Positions 6,355 through 14,032 of a stretch of 22,925 bases of DNA are shown here, one piece after another. Location: contig DATABA010000005.1 in assembly GCA_036259835.1 (NCBI GenBank), positions 1 through 22,925 of the forward strand, given 5' to 3'. The notes beneath the pieces were generated by a model. That model had not been told where the DNA came from. It was given only the letters and a program-made list of their open reading frames with translations, and did no database searches. Both the position numbers and the translations under genes were made by a program. This DNA is from JALYGK01 sp036259835 (lineage in GTDB: Bacteria; Actinomycetota; UBA4738). The first letter of the stretch is position 1, and every line of letters starts with the position of its first letter.

Positions 6355-8120
6355 CAGTACTTCCTCTCCATGGGGATGTAGGGGCCCATCTTCACTTCCT
6401 TGTACTCCAGTCCAACCTCTCCACCGGACTGCCGGTACGCGAGCGAGTGACGAAGCCAGTGGTCGTCGTCTCGCAGCGGATGGTCCTCGCGGTAATGGCC
6501 GCCCCTGCTCTCGTCGCGGGCTAGCGCGGCCGTGACCAATGTGTCGGACAAGTCCAAGAGGAACCGAAGCTCCACTGCCTCCATCAACTCGGTGTTGTAC
6601 ACGCGACCCTTGTCCATCACGACGGCGCGGTCGTATCGGTCACGGAGGTTCAGGAGGATCTCCTGCATCTTTCGCAGGCCGTCCTCTCTCCGAACCACGC
6701 CGGCGAAGTCGAACATCTGCTCCTGAAGCTCGGCCCGAATGTCCGCGAACGAGTCGCCGCCCGATCCCTTGAGAAGCCGTTCCAGCGTCTGGGCGGTTTC
6801 CTGTTGTGGCCGCTCCGGCAGATCGGGCCAGTCGGCGTCCTTCGCGTAGCGCGCGGCGTCCAAGCCACCTCTGCGCCCGAACACCACGATGTCAAGCAGC
6901 GAATTCGTCCCCAGCCGGTTCGCGCCGTGCACCGACACGCACGCGCATTCGCCGGCGGCATAAAGGCCGGGCACGGGCCGCTCATCGGCCCCGACGACCA
7001 CCCGAGCGTCTGTATCGGTGGGGATGCCGCCCATCCCGTAGTGCGCGGTCGGCTGGATGGGCACCGGCTCGCGAAGCGGCTCCACGCCGAGGTACACACG
7101 CGCGAACTCCGTCACGTCCGGGATCTTCGTTTCGATCACGTGCGGGTCGAGGTGCCGCACGTCGAGGAAAACGTAGTCCTTACCCTCGACGCCGCGGCCC
7201 TCCTTGATCTCCTGATAGATGGCGCGGCTGATCATGTCTCGGGGCGCCAGGTCCTTGATGGTCGGCGCGTACCGCTCCATGAACCGCTCGCCCTCGCCGT
7301 TCAGGAGGATGCCGCCCTCGCCGCGCACCGCCTCCGAGATGAGGATGCCCATCTTGTAGATCCCCGTCGGGTGGAACTGGAAGAACTCCATGTCCTCCAG
7401 GGGTATGCCGCGCCGGTAGCACACTGCCATCCCGTCGCCAGTGAGCGTGTGGGCGTTGGAGGTGATCTTGAAGATCTTGCCGTACCCACCGGTGGCGAAG
7501 ATGACCGCCTTCGCCCGGAACACGTGGAGCTCGCCGTTCGCCAGCTCGTAGGCCACGACGCCGCCGCACCGGCCATCGTCCGACATCAGCAGGTCCAGCA
7601 CGTAGAACTCGTTGAAGAAGCGGACGTCGTTTCGAATGCACTGCTGGTAGAGCGTCTGGAGGATCATGTGGCCGGTTCGGTCGGCGGCGAAGCATGCTCG
7701 CCGGACCGGCGCCTCACCGTGGTTGCGGGTGTGTCCTCCGAACCGGCGCTGGTCGATCCTTCCGTCGGGGGTTCGATTGAACGGGAACCCCCAGTGCTCG
7801 AGTTCGATCACGGCGTCGACGGCTTCCTCGGCCATGATGATCGCCGCGGGCTGGTCGACCAGGTAGTCGCCGCCCTTGACGGTGTCGAACGCGTGCCACT
7901 CGGGATAGTCCTCTTCGACGTTGCCGAGTGCCGCGCACATCCCTCCCTGGGCCGTTCCGGTATGCGAGCGGGTGGGATACAGCTTCGATATGACGCACGT
8001 CCGAACGTCCTTCGACGCTTCGAGGGCTGCACGAAGACCGGCACCGCCGGCGCCGACCACCACGACGTCGTAGGTGTGAGTTGTCGTCGCCATTCGACTG
8101 GGGCGGTATTCCTCGGCCAT
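6354..8120 (-). CDS. sdhA: Succinate dehydrogenase/fumarate reductase flavoprotein subunit
   Basis: A 588-residue catalytic subunit that oxidises succinate to fumarate. The FAD-binding motif VVGAGGAGLRAA is at residues 22-32. RSHTGTAQGG includes His53, the usual site of covalent FAD attachment. Downstream are FHPTGIY, the catalytic-loop EAVRGEGGILLN and HGANRLGTNSLLD. The C-terminal helical and capping regions end at YIPMERKY, so the protein is full length. The ATG at 8120, 8 nt after the sdhD stop, gives the same length as well-known homologues; an ATG at 8093 is a possible alternative and neither has a strong ribosome-binding site. The frame reads further upstream, but that part overlaps sdhD in another frame. 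It forms complex II with the genes on either side. Confidence 0.96.
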   Translation of the reverse strand: MAEEYRPSRMATTTHTYDVVVVGAGGAGLRAALEASKDVRTCVISKLYPTRSHTGTAQGGMCAALGNVEEDYPEWHAFDTVKGGDYLVDQPAAIIMAEEAVDAVIELEHWGFPFNRTPDGRIDQRRFGGHTRNHGEAPVRRACFAADRTGHMILQTLYQQCIRNDVRFFNEFYVLDLLMSDDGRCGGVVAYELANGELHVFRAKAVIFATGGYGKIFKITSNAHTLTGDGMAVCYRRGIPLEDMEFFQFHPTGIYKMGILISEAVRGEGGILLNGEGERFMERYAPTIKDLAPRDMISRAIYQEIKEGRGVEGKDYVFLDVRHLDPHVIETKIPDVTEFARVYLGVEPLREPVPIQPTAHYGMGGIPTDTDARVVVGADERPVPGLYAAGECACVSVHGANRLGTNSLLDIVVFGRRGGLDAARYAKDADWPDLPERPQQETAQTLERLLKGSGGDSFADIRAELQEQMFDFAGVVRREDGLRKMQEILLNLRDRYDRAVVMDKGRVYNTELMEAVELRFLLDLSDTLVTAALARDESRGGHYREDHPLRDDDHWLRHSLAYRQSGGEVGLEYKEVKMGPYIPMERKY

Positions 8121-8128
8121 CGGCTCGC

Positions 8129-8593
8129 TTACTGAACGGCCCCGGGCCAGCGTGAGGGATCGAAGGTGAAGACGACGATGGTCCCGAGGAAGAAGAGCAC
8201 GACGCCCGTGATGTACCAGAGCGAGTTCACGGCGATCCGGATCCCCGGCCGCCGGACGTAGTCGAGCGTGATCACGCGAAGGCCGTTCACCCCGTGGGTG
8301 AGCGCCAGGACCAGCATCAGCCAGTCCCACGTCTTCCAGAACATGCTCTGCCACCGAAGGGCGACGAACGCGAAGTCAACGCGGTCCACACCCTCCTCGA
8401 ACACGTGCATGATCAGCACGTGGCCGACGGCCAGGACCAGCAGGAGGATTCCGGACAGCCGCATGAAGAGCCACCACCAGAATTCGGCGCTCTTTCTCAC
8501 CGGCGGCTCGCGGCCAACGCGACGCGGCCGCGAGGTGCCCAGGCTGTCCGGCCGGTGATGCGGGCGAGCGGGCCCCGTGGTCTCGACGGACAT
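8129..8593 (-). CDS. sdhD: Succinate dehydrogenase membrane anchor subunit
   Basis: A 154-residue integral membrane protein, one of two anchors for complex II. After a basic, proline-rich cytoplasmic N-terminus of about 37 residues there are three membrane spans, near residues 43-65, 81-105 and 120-145. The second ends in LTHGVNGLRVITLD, where the histidine is the usual haem b ligand and the HGxNGxR pattern mirrors SdhC. The start at 8593 overlaps the sdhC stop as TGATG. A longer frame upstream is the sdhC gene read out of frame. Assigning D rather than C rests on gene order and on the absence of the SxxHRxxG motif found in the preceding gene. Confidence 0.9.
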   Translation of the reverse strand: MSVETTGPARPHHRPDSLGTSRPRRVGREPPVRKSAEFWWWLFMRLSGILLLVLAVGHVLIMHVFEEGVDRVDFAFVALRWQSMFWKTWDWLMLVLALTHGVNGLRVITLDYVRRPGIRIAVNSLWYITGVVLFFLGTIVVFTFDPSRWPGAVQ

Positions 8594-8982
8594 CAGAAGA
8601 TGTATTCCGTGACGATCGGCCGCACGATGATGAACGTGATCGGGATCATGGCGGCCACGAACAACCCGATCGTTCCGAAGCTCAACTGACGCTCGTAGTC
8701 GGCGGCCTTCGGCCAGAAGTCGAAGATCATGATTCGAACGCCGTTGAGCGCGTGATAGATGACGAACGCCACGAGCGCCAGCTCCAGTACTCGGATGAAG
8801 GGGTTGTGGTACACCGCGACCACCTTGTTGTAGGCCTCGGGCCCCCACCCGACCAGGGCGGTGTCGACGACGTGCGCGAACAGAAAGAGGATGATTCCGA
8901 CCCCGGTGACCCTGTGCGCGATCCAGGACCACTGCGCGCGGCCCCGGTAGAGGGTTCCGATTTCCCCTCTGCGTCTCGCCAT
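8593..8982 (-). CDS. sdhC: Succinate dehydrogenase cytochrome b556 subunit
   Basis: A 129-residue membrane anchor with three spans (about residues 24-45, 60-82 and 100-122). It has the SdhC signature SWIAHRVTGVG, which contributes Ser and Arg to the quinone site, and the haem-ligand motif YHALNGVRIMIFD. The ATG at 8982 has a weak GGTGG upstream. A GTG at 8994 would add four residues and has no ribosome-binding site, but lies 9 nt after a TAATCT box and could be a leaderless start. It is the first gene of sdhCDAB and lies 44 bp after the stop of the dikinase swivel-domain gene, so it may be read from the upstream operon as well as from its own promoter. The SdhC/SdhD pair indicates a two-anchor complex II. 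Confidence 0.9.
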   Translation of the reverse strand: MARRRGEIGTLYRGRAQWSWIAHRVTGVGIILFLFAHVVDTALVGWGPEAYNKVVAVYHNPFIRVLELALVAFVIYHALNGVRIMIFDFWPKAADYERQLSFGTIGLFVAAMIPITFIIVRPIVTEYIF

Positions 8983-9003
8983 TCGGCGTGCCACCGAAGA
9001 GAG

Positions 9004-9009
9004 AGATTA
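9004..9009 (-). promoter_or_regulatory. -10-like TAATCT just upstream of sdhC
   Basis: On the minus strand GCTAATCTC lies 9 nt before a GTG (8994) and 21 nt before the ATG (8982). It falls in the 44-bp gap after the nine-gene operon, so it could give sdhCDAB a separate transcript. No good -35 box is seen. Confidence 0.3.
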
Positions 9010-9026
9010 GCTGAATGGGAGGCTGG

Positions 9027-10547
9027 CTAGACCGGCGCTACCTCACCGGTGGACCCGTTCACCCGGATCATCGTTCCGTCGGTCAGGAGTTGCGTCGCTC
9101 GATCCGCCCCGACGACGGCGGGGAGTCCGTACTCTCGCGCCACGATCGCGGCGTGCGAGAGGATTCCTCCCGTCTCCGTCACGAGTCCCGCCAGCGAAGG
9201 GAAGAGCGGGGTCCACGCCGGCGTCGTCGTCGTGGCGACCAGGATGTCGCCCGACCGCACACGGTCGAAGTCAGTGGCGCCGGAGACGACGCGGGCAGGC
9301 CCTTCCACGACCCCGGGCGAGGCCCCGATCCCTTGCAGGGAGCCAGGACCGCCTGATTGGGCACGGCCGTAAAACTTCTCGAGTGCGGCATGCCGGTCCA
9401 CCTCCGGCGGAGGCTCGCCGAGGAACGGTCTGGGTCCTTCTTGCAGCCCGCGTGCGAGCTCTCCTCGCCGCTCGGCGACGAGAGCCCTCAGGTCGCCGCC
9501 TTCTGTGTCGGTCACGGCGTTGCGCACTTCGCCTCTCCTAAGCATCCAGACGTCATCGGGGCCATCGATCCGCCCTTCCGCAAGAAGCCGCCGGCCGAAC
9601 CCCAGGAGCACTTCCCGTGTCGCGAGGAGTCCCGGGTAGTCGATGTGGTACGCGTGGCTCTCCTTCAGCGCGTATCCGACCTTCGCGGCGTCGAGCACGC
9701 CGCGAAGATCGGGCGCCTCCGACAAGAGCTTCTCTTCCAACTCCTGGGCTTGGTCGGCGTGAGACAACGATGGAGGAGAGCCGGATTCCAGGAACAACCG
9801 AATGCTCTCGAGCGTCATCTGTGGGAACTCGACCTCGCGAGGAAGCGAGAGCTCGTGCCAGCGGGATCGACCGCCGTAGCGGGCCAGGTAGTCGGAGAGC
9901 TCGCGGAGAAACGCCCGGCCGTTGGCGAGCTCGCTCAGTCGCTCGAGCGTCAAATCGGGTGGAAATTCTCGGAGGACGTCGTCGACACCAAGGCGTTTCG
10001 CCGTATCGGAAAGGCGCCACAGCCACCCGTCCGCTTCGGTGCTCTCGTTGGGGACGCCGTCCAGGACCCGGTACGGGGCCAGCTCGTCCTGGCTGCCGAA
10101 CAGCTCGACGTACCGGTCGTGGAGCATTTCCGTGGCGATTTGCGACGGGATCACCACAAGGAAGTGCAGCATCCACTGTTCGAGAACGAGAGACCAGAAG
10201 TGGTCCAGCAGCTCGCCGGCCTCTTTGGGAGCAGGAGCCTCAGGTCGGAGCGCGTGGAGCTCTTCGGTGATCGCATGAACCCGTGGCATCATTTCGTGCT
10301 CCCACCGCCAGGCCAGTCCCAACGCGGCTTTCGGGAGCGCGTCGGGATCCGGCTCCCAGTCCGGTTCGAGCTCGCCTTCGTACGCCCACCCGAGCTCGGT
10401 TCTCGCCTCGAACCCGCCAAACGGTCCACGCAGCTCTCGCATGGCCTCGTGGAGACCTCGACCGATCGCTTCGAACCACACAGTCGCCGACAGCGGCGTC
10501 AGCTGCTCCGGGTAATGCGAGGGGTCCGGCAGCCAGGTAGACGGCAT
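9027..10547 (-). CDS. PEP-utilising swivel-domain protein (half of a split PEP-synthase/Rph-like dikinase)
   Basis: A 506-residue protein. The last 80 residues are the phosphohistidine swivel domain of PEP-utilising enzymes: GIGASPGVVEGPARV, a DILVATTTTPAWTPLF segment and TETGGILSHAAIVAREYG, where His465 is the expected phosphorylated histidine. The protein ends soon after (STGEVAPV), so the PEP/pyruvate-binding TIM barrel of PEP synthase and pyruvate phosphate dikinase is absent. The first 400 residues are helical with no motif I can name and occupy the place of the substrate-binding domain of rifampin phosphotransferase. The start at 10547 overlaps the upstream stop as TGATG; a longer reading to 10583 would overlap the partner gene. 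Together the two proteins could move a phosphate from ATP through His465 to a small molecule. The acceptor is unknown. Confidence 0.85.
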   Translation of the reverse strand: MPSTWLPDPSHYPEQLTPLSATVWFEAIGRGLHEAMRELRGPFGGFEARTELGWAYEGELEPDWEPDPDALPKAALGLAWRWEHEMMPRVHAITEELHALRPEAPAPKEAGELLDHFWSLVLEQWMLHFLVVIPSQIATEMLHDRYVELFGSQDELAPYRVLDGVPNESTEADGWLWRLSDTAKRLGVDDVLREFPPDLTLERLSELANGRAFLRELSDYLARYGGRSRWHELSLPREVEFPQMTLESIRLFLESGSPPSLSHADQAQELEEKLLSEAPDLRGVLDAAKVGYALKESHAYHIDYPGLLATREVLLGFGRRLLAEGRIDGPDDVWMLRRGEVRNAVTDTEGGDLRALVAERRGELARGLQEGPRPFLGEPPPEVDRHAALEKFYGRAQSGGPGSLQGIGASPGVVEGPARVVSGATDFDRVRSGDILVATTTTPAWTPLFPSLAGLVTETGGILSHAAIVAREYGLPAVVGADRATQLLTDGTMIRVNGSTGEVAPV

Positions 10548-11269
10548 CAGGCCGTCGTGGCGAGCGTGGTGATCGGCCGGCACTGAACGAGCCAGAGCTT
10601 CCTCCGCTCAAAGCAGAACTCCACGTCGACAGGGCGTCCGAATCCGTCGGCGGCCCTCCGGGTGAGGTCGGCGACATCACGAGCCTCGTCGTCCCGGAGC
10701 GTGCGTACGAGGCGATAGGGCTCATCCTTCACCCCTAATCGCGCCGTTACGACGCCCGCCGGCGTCACCCAAAACCGATCCGGGTTCGACGCTCCGGACA
10801 CCAACCGCTCCCCGTGACCGAACAGGCACTCGACGAAGACGTCGTCGGAACCGGTCAGGGGATCCCGTGAAAACGCTACGCCGGCCTTCGTGGTGGAAAT
10901 CTCTCGCTGAACGATGACGGCCATGGGCGCATCTGTTCCCCCTCGGTACGCGCGCACGCGCTCCGAGCGCCCCGAGGCCAGGACGCGGTCGATCGCGTCG
11001 CTGAGGGTCTGTCGGGTTACTCCCATAACGCTCTCGTACATTCCTGCGGCCGAGCGGTCCGCGGCGTCCTCACCGATCGCTGAAGACCGAACCGCCAGCG
11101 GCTCGCCCAGGTGATCGAGAAGCCGCTGTGGATCCTCGGGGCTCGAGTCGGCGCCGGCCGGAATGACTGCCGTCGGGGGAACGGGCAGGTCCAGCGCAAT
11201 CAGCCGCGCGAGCCCTAGCCCTTTCCCGCCCAGCAGGTTCGGTGGAACGTCCTCGAGCCGAAGGATCAT
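10547..11269 (-). CDS. PPDK/PEP-synthase-type ATP-binding protein (N-terminal half of the split dikinase)
   Basis: A 240-residue ATP-grasp protein of the pyruvate phosphate dikinase N-terminal family. Visible motifs are the LLGGKGLGLARL loop (Lys16), PVPP, LAVRSSAIGED (Arg61, Glu67, Asp68), AGVAFSRDPLTG, and the closing VEFCFERRKLWLVQCRPIT. It is much shorter than the usual 300-plus residues: the segment between PVPPTAVI and LAVRSS is about 25 residues, where PEP synthases carry a long helical insert, so this is a trimmed version. The ATG at 11269 overlaps the phosphatase stop as ATGA, and its own stop overlaps the swivel-domain gene as TGATG, so the halves are probably made in equal amounts. 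Family knowledge predicts transfer of the beta-phosphate of ATP to the partner's histidine, leaving AMP and phosphate. Confidence 0.85.
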   Translation of the reverse strand: MILRLEDVPPNLLGGKGLGLARLIALDLPVPPTAVIPAGADSSPEDPQRLLDHLGEPLAVRSSAIGEDAADRSAAGMYESVMGVTRQTLSDAIDRVLASGRSERVRAYRGGTDAPMAVIVQREISTTKAGVAFSRDPLTGSDDVFVECLFGHGERLVSGASNPDRFWVTPAGVVTARLGVKDEPYRLVRTLRDDEARDVADLTRRAADGFGRPVDVEFCFERRKLWLVQCRPITTLATTA

Positions 11270-11865
11270 GCCGCCAGCCTCTCCCTGGCCCACGATTCGA
11301 GCCGATCCGCCGCGCGCGACAGTTCCTCCTTCGAAAGACGAAACGGCACGGCGTAGTCAGGAGGTCCTTCCAGAAACAGCGGAGGGTCGTCGCCTCGAGC
11401 GCATTTCAGGATGTAGACGACCGAGACGGCGTGCCCGATGGCGAGGATCAACCGTTCGGGCCGGTTCGCGACCTTGCGGTAGCCGGTGGCGTATCGAATC
11501 GCCGTCTCTGCGCGGCTCTCGCCGCCACCTGGTGGTACGCCCGCCGCTCCGTGCTCCCGAAGCCAGGTCCGAAATCCCTCGACCAGCCCACCTTCGAACT
11601 CTCCGAATCGGATGTCGTTCAGCTCCGGTATGACCAGTCGGGGCACGTCGCGCCCACCCAGCGCGATGTCCGCGGTTTGCCTGGTTCGCTCGAACTCTGT
11701 CGTGACGCACAGATCGATGGCCTCGCCCCGGAGCCGTTCCTCGAGCTTGCGGGCTTGGTCCACCCCGGCCCCGGTCAGTGAAACCGACACCGTGGGGTCT
11801 CCGTTGGCCAGGCCACGAAGGCTGAATTCGCTCTCGCCGTGACGGGCGAGGATCACCTCATCCAC
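11266..11865 (-). CDS. Histidine phosphatase family protein
   Basis: A 199-residue phosphoglycerate-mutase-like phosphatase. The LARHGES motif at residues 7-12 provides Arg8 and the nucleophile His9. ERTRQTA carries the second arginine (Arg62), IPELNDIRFGEFEG the acidic residue region, and GHAVSV the second histidine (His145). These hydrolyse phosphomonoesters through a phosphohistidine. The start is a GTG at 11865, 17 nt after the DUF6282 stop, with a weak ribosome-binding site. Its stop overlaps the dikinase ATP-binding gene by 4 nt (ATGA). Pairing a phosphatase with a phosphoryl-transfer system suggests the two act on the same compound or on successive intermediates; this is inference. A housekeeping or nucleotide-sugar role cannot be excluded. 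Confidence 0.88.
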   Translation of the reverse strand: MDEVILARHGESEFSLRGLANGDPTVSVSLTGAGVDQARKLEERLRGEAIDLCVTTEFERTRQTADIALGGRDVPRLVIPELNDIRFGEFEGGLVEGFRTWLREHGAAGVPPGGGESRAETAIRYATGYRKVANRPERLILAIGHAVSVVYILKCARGDDPPLFLEGPPDYAVPFRLSKEELSRAADRLESWARERLAA

Positions 11866-11882
11866 GGCCTGTCGTCGGCCTC

Positions 11883-12782
11883 TCAGTCGAGGCCGAGCAG
11901 GCGGGCCGGGTTCTCCGCGACGATCAAGCGAACGTCGCGTTCGCTCAAGCCAGCTTCCAGGAGCCGCCCGCAGATCTTCCGGTACGCGTCGACAGGCAAT
12001 GGGTTGTTCTGCTGGCCGAGGTCCGAGCCCAACTGGGTCCGCTCAGGCCCGACGAGCCTGATGTAGTCCAGCAACACGTCGAGCGACCACTGGTGAAACG
12101 TCGACTCTTCGTCGTACATGCAGATGGAGTGCTCGATGACGGCTCCGAGATCCGCCATCTTGACCACCTCCTCGTGCGTCGCTTCGATCACGAAGTTCGG
12201 ATGGTTGAGCACCATCCGCCGAACGCCGGCGTCCTTGGCGGCTTCGAACACCGCGATGATCCAGGGCGCTGGCATGTGACCTCCGGCGAGGACGGCGTCC
12301 GCCTCGGCGACCATTCGGAGGATGTCGTGGACCTCATCTTTCAGGCCGCCATTCGCTGCCCAGATGTCGATCGGTTCATCCGCAATCATCTGGACGGCCA
12401 GCTTCGGGAACTTGAACCCGGTTTCCTCGGCGTGCTCGATGTGGTTCGGCGCCGAGAACGTCGGGAACCACACGACCTTTCCGCCGAAGGCAAGACACAG
12501 ATTGACCGCGTGGGGGTTCAGCCCTCCTACATGATTGTTCAAGGCGATGGCGCCGAAGACCTCCACGCCGGTGTCGTCCAACCCGTGGCGTTTCAGCAGC
12601 GCGACGTCCGACGCCGTGGAGTGGTGATGCGACTTCACAACGATGGCCCGGAACCCCGCCTCGCCGTAATGGCGCGCCGCCTCCAAGATGTCGATCCGGC
12701 GAGGGAACGGCGACGGAAACGGATGGCAGTGAGGATCGACCGCCCCCTCCAGCAGCCGGTCGACGACTCCTGCCGTGTTCAC
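11883..12782 (-). CDS. DUF6282-type metal-dependent hydrolase (amidohydrolase-like)
   Basis: A 299-residue protein resembling the DUF6282 family, with the layout of an amidohydrolase-fold enzyme. Candidate metal and catalytic residues are His18 and His20 in DPHCH after strand 1, Lys50 and a His52-54 run in VVKSHHHS, His169 in GGHMPA, His194 in LNHPNF and Asp254 in LGSDLGQ. The final residues (IVAENPARLLGL) match the common C-terminal helix of amidohydrolases. It starts at a GTG whose TGA overlap with the LigB-like stop (GTGA) couples the two genes. Next to an extradiol dioxygenase and an aldolase it could take the place held by LigI (pyrone dicarboxylate lactonase) or LigJ (hydratase) in the 4,5-cleavage pathway. 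No DUF6282 activity is known to me, so the reaction is inference. Confidence 0.8.
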   Translation of the reverse strand: MNTAGVVDRLLEGAVDPHCHPFPSPFPRRIDILEAARHYGEAGFRAIVVKSHHHSTASDVALLKRHGLDDTGVEVFGAIALNNHVGGLNPHAVNLCLAFGGKVVWFPTFSAPNHIEHAEETGFKFPKLAVQMIADEPIDIWAANGGLKDEVHDILRMVAEADAVLAGGHMPAPWIIAVFEAAKDAGVRRMVLNHPNFVIEATHEEVVKMADLGAVIEHSICMYDEESTFHQWSLDVLLDYIRLVGPERTQLGSDLGQQNNPLPVDAYRKICGRLLEAGLSERDVRLIVAENPARLLGLD

Positions 12783-13627
12783 CGCGCTCCGCTTGTGTCG
12801 TACGCCTGCAGCCCGTATCCCATGATTCGGTGGGGGTAGTACGCCTCGATATGCGGCCGGGCGTCAGTGGGCAGGGCTCCTCGCATGAAGAGCCACTGCA
12901 CGACCTCGACGCCTTCAGTGCCACCCAGGCGCATCAGCTCTTCGTGGGTGTAGTCGCAGAGTCGCTCGGGCTCCTCGGCGATGAGCTTCAGGAACTGCCG
13001 ATCCCAGTCCTGGTGGATCGTGCCGAACGACGGGCCGGTTAGCTGGTGCGACAGCCCGCCCGTCCCGACCACCACGACGCCGAGGTCTTCAGGGTAGGAG
13101 AGGATCGCCCTTCGGAGCGCCTGTCCCAGCTTGTAGAACCGTCGGGGAAGCGGCAGAGGGTGGACGATCACGTTCGAGACGAACGGGATGATCGGGATAT
13201 GCCAACCTTCGCCCTTGGCGAAGTCGATCATCGGCAGAGGCGAGATAACACCGTGATCGACCTCCATTTCCTGGCACAGCGTGATGTCGAACTCGTCGGC
13301 AATCAGCGAGCGCAGGATGTGCCACGAGAGGTCGGGCTGGCCCTTGATCGGCGGAAAGTCCCGTGGCCCCTGGCCCTCGTCGGCGATGGGGTACTCGTCG
13401 GCGACTCCAATGGCGAATTGCGGCCAGGCATCCAACCACAGGTGATCGAAGTGGTCGTTGTAGATGACGAATAGGACGTCCGGCCTGATTTGCTCCAACC
13501 AGTTCCGAACCTCGTCAAACGGACCGAACAAGGGCTGCCATTCATCGTCTTGCGCTTTCCCAGCGTCGTAGACGTGCTCCATCGAAGGTGCGTGCGACGC
13601 CCCGATGCCCCCCAGAATGCGTGCCAT
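12779..13627 (-). CDS. Class III extradiol ring-cleavage dioxygenase, LigB-like catalytic subunit
   Basis: A 282-residue catalytic subunit of the protocatechuate 4,5-dioxygenase family, which opens a catechol-type ring next to the two hydroxyls with O2. All the LigB active-site residues line up: Fe(II) ligands His12 (ASHAPS), His59 (YNDHFDH) and Glu241 (EVVQWLFMRG), plus the catalytic His125 (VDHGVISPL) and His194 (GGLSHQL). Length matches LigB. AGGAG immediately before the ATG at 13627 supports the start. It lies 25 bp after the LigA-like gene and its stop overlaps the DUF6282 start by 4 nt. LigB, gallate dioxygenase and 2-aminophenol-type enzymes share these residues, so the exact substrate (protocatechuate, gallate, methylgallate or another catechol) is not decided by sequence alone. 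Confidence 0.92.
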   Translation of the reverse strand: MARILGGIGASHAPSMEHVYDAGKAQDDEWQPLFGPFDEVRNWLEQIRPDVLFVIYNDHFDHLWLDAWPQFAIGVADEYPIADEGQGPRDFPPIKGQPDLSWHILRSLIADEFDITLCQEMEVDHGVISPLPMIDFAKGEGWHIPIIPFVSNVIVHPLPLPRRFYKLGQALRRAILSYPEDLGVVVVGTGGLSHQLTGPSFGTIHQDWDRQFLKLIAEEPERLCDYTHEELMRLGGTEGVEVVQWLFMRGALPTDARPHIEAYYPHRIMGYGLQAYDTSGAR

Positions 13628-13652
13628 CTCCTGCCTTTCTACCCGGGCGCTT

Positions 13653-14021
13653 TCAACGGCTCCCGGATTCGCGCATCTGCTTGCCGATCTCTACGAGCGG
13701 TGTCCCGGTCACGCCAATCAACTTGGTCATGGTGTAGATCGACATCCCGCGACGCCACAGGGCGATCCAATCCCGCTGTCGAATCAGTTCCTTCTCTTCG
13801 TCCGTGAGCCCGAACTGGTTCATCCAGGCCTCTTCGTCGTTCTGGAACAGGTCACGCTGCTCGGGATGCTTGAGCGAGTACGCGGCCTTGTTCAGCCGGA
13901 ACCCGTTCCGAGCAGCCTCCTCGTCGAAGACATCGATCTCCGGTGGCAGATCCTTCGGCTGGGTTGCGCGGAGTCGCTGTAAATAGTCCTCGCTCAGCTC
14001 GCTGTCCGCGTTCACGCTCAT
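13653..14021 (-). CDS. Extradiol dioxygenase, LigA-like small subunit
   Basis: A 122-residue helical protein matching the LigA domain of protocatechuate 4,5-dioxygenase alpha subunits. The signature runs GFRLNKAAYSLKHPEQR, then DEEAWMNQFGLTDEEK, then RDWIALWRRGMSIYTMTKL and a final glycine-containing turn. LigA packs over the LigB active site and helps bind substrate. I placed the start at the ATG at 14021, 11 nt after the P450 stop; the frame runs on to 14180 but overlaps the P450 gene there. The ribosome-binding site is weak (GCGGCAC), so translation may depend on coupling. Separate A and B subunits, as here, are the LigAB arrangement, while gallate dioxygenases are often fused. Confidence 0.9.
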   Translation of the reverse strand: MSVNADSELSEDYLQRLRATQPKDLPPEIDVFDEEAARNGFRLNKAAYSLKHPEQRDLFQNDEEAWMNQFGLTDEEKELIRQRDWIALWRRGMSIYTMTKLIGVTGTPLVEIGKQMRESGSR

Positions 14022-14032
14022 CGTGCCGCGAT

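Noticed and set aside
6804..8135. 443-residue open frame on the + strand
   Set aside because: It lies wholly antisense to sdhA, whose motifs are unmistakable. The translation is His/Val/Arg-rich with no family resemblance, as expected from high-GC antisense frames.
9357..10586. 409-residue open frame on the + strand
   Set aside because: Antisense to the swivel-domain protein; no recognisable domain, and the minus-strand gene fits its operon by TGATG coupling.
9027..11269. Canonical PEP synthase recycling pyruvate made by the aldolase
   Set aside because: The PEP/pyruvate-binding TIM barrel is missing from both proteins, so ordinary PEP synthase activity is not supported.
12093..12839. 248-residue open frame on the + strand
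   Set aside because: Antisense to the DUF6282 gene, which has a clear metal-site pattern and a coupled start.
12779..14021. Complete classical protocatechuate 4,5-cleavage (lig) cluster
   Set aside because: Only the LigA- and LigB-like subunits are present. No LigC dehydrogenase or recognisable LigI, LigJ or LigK is here, and the other genes do not match that pathway.
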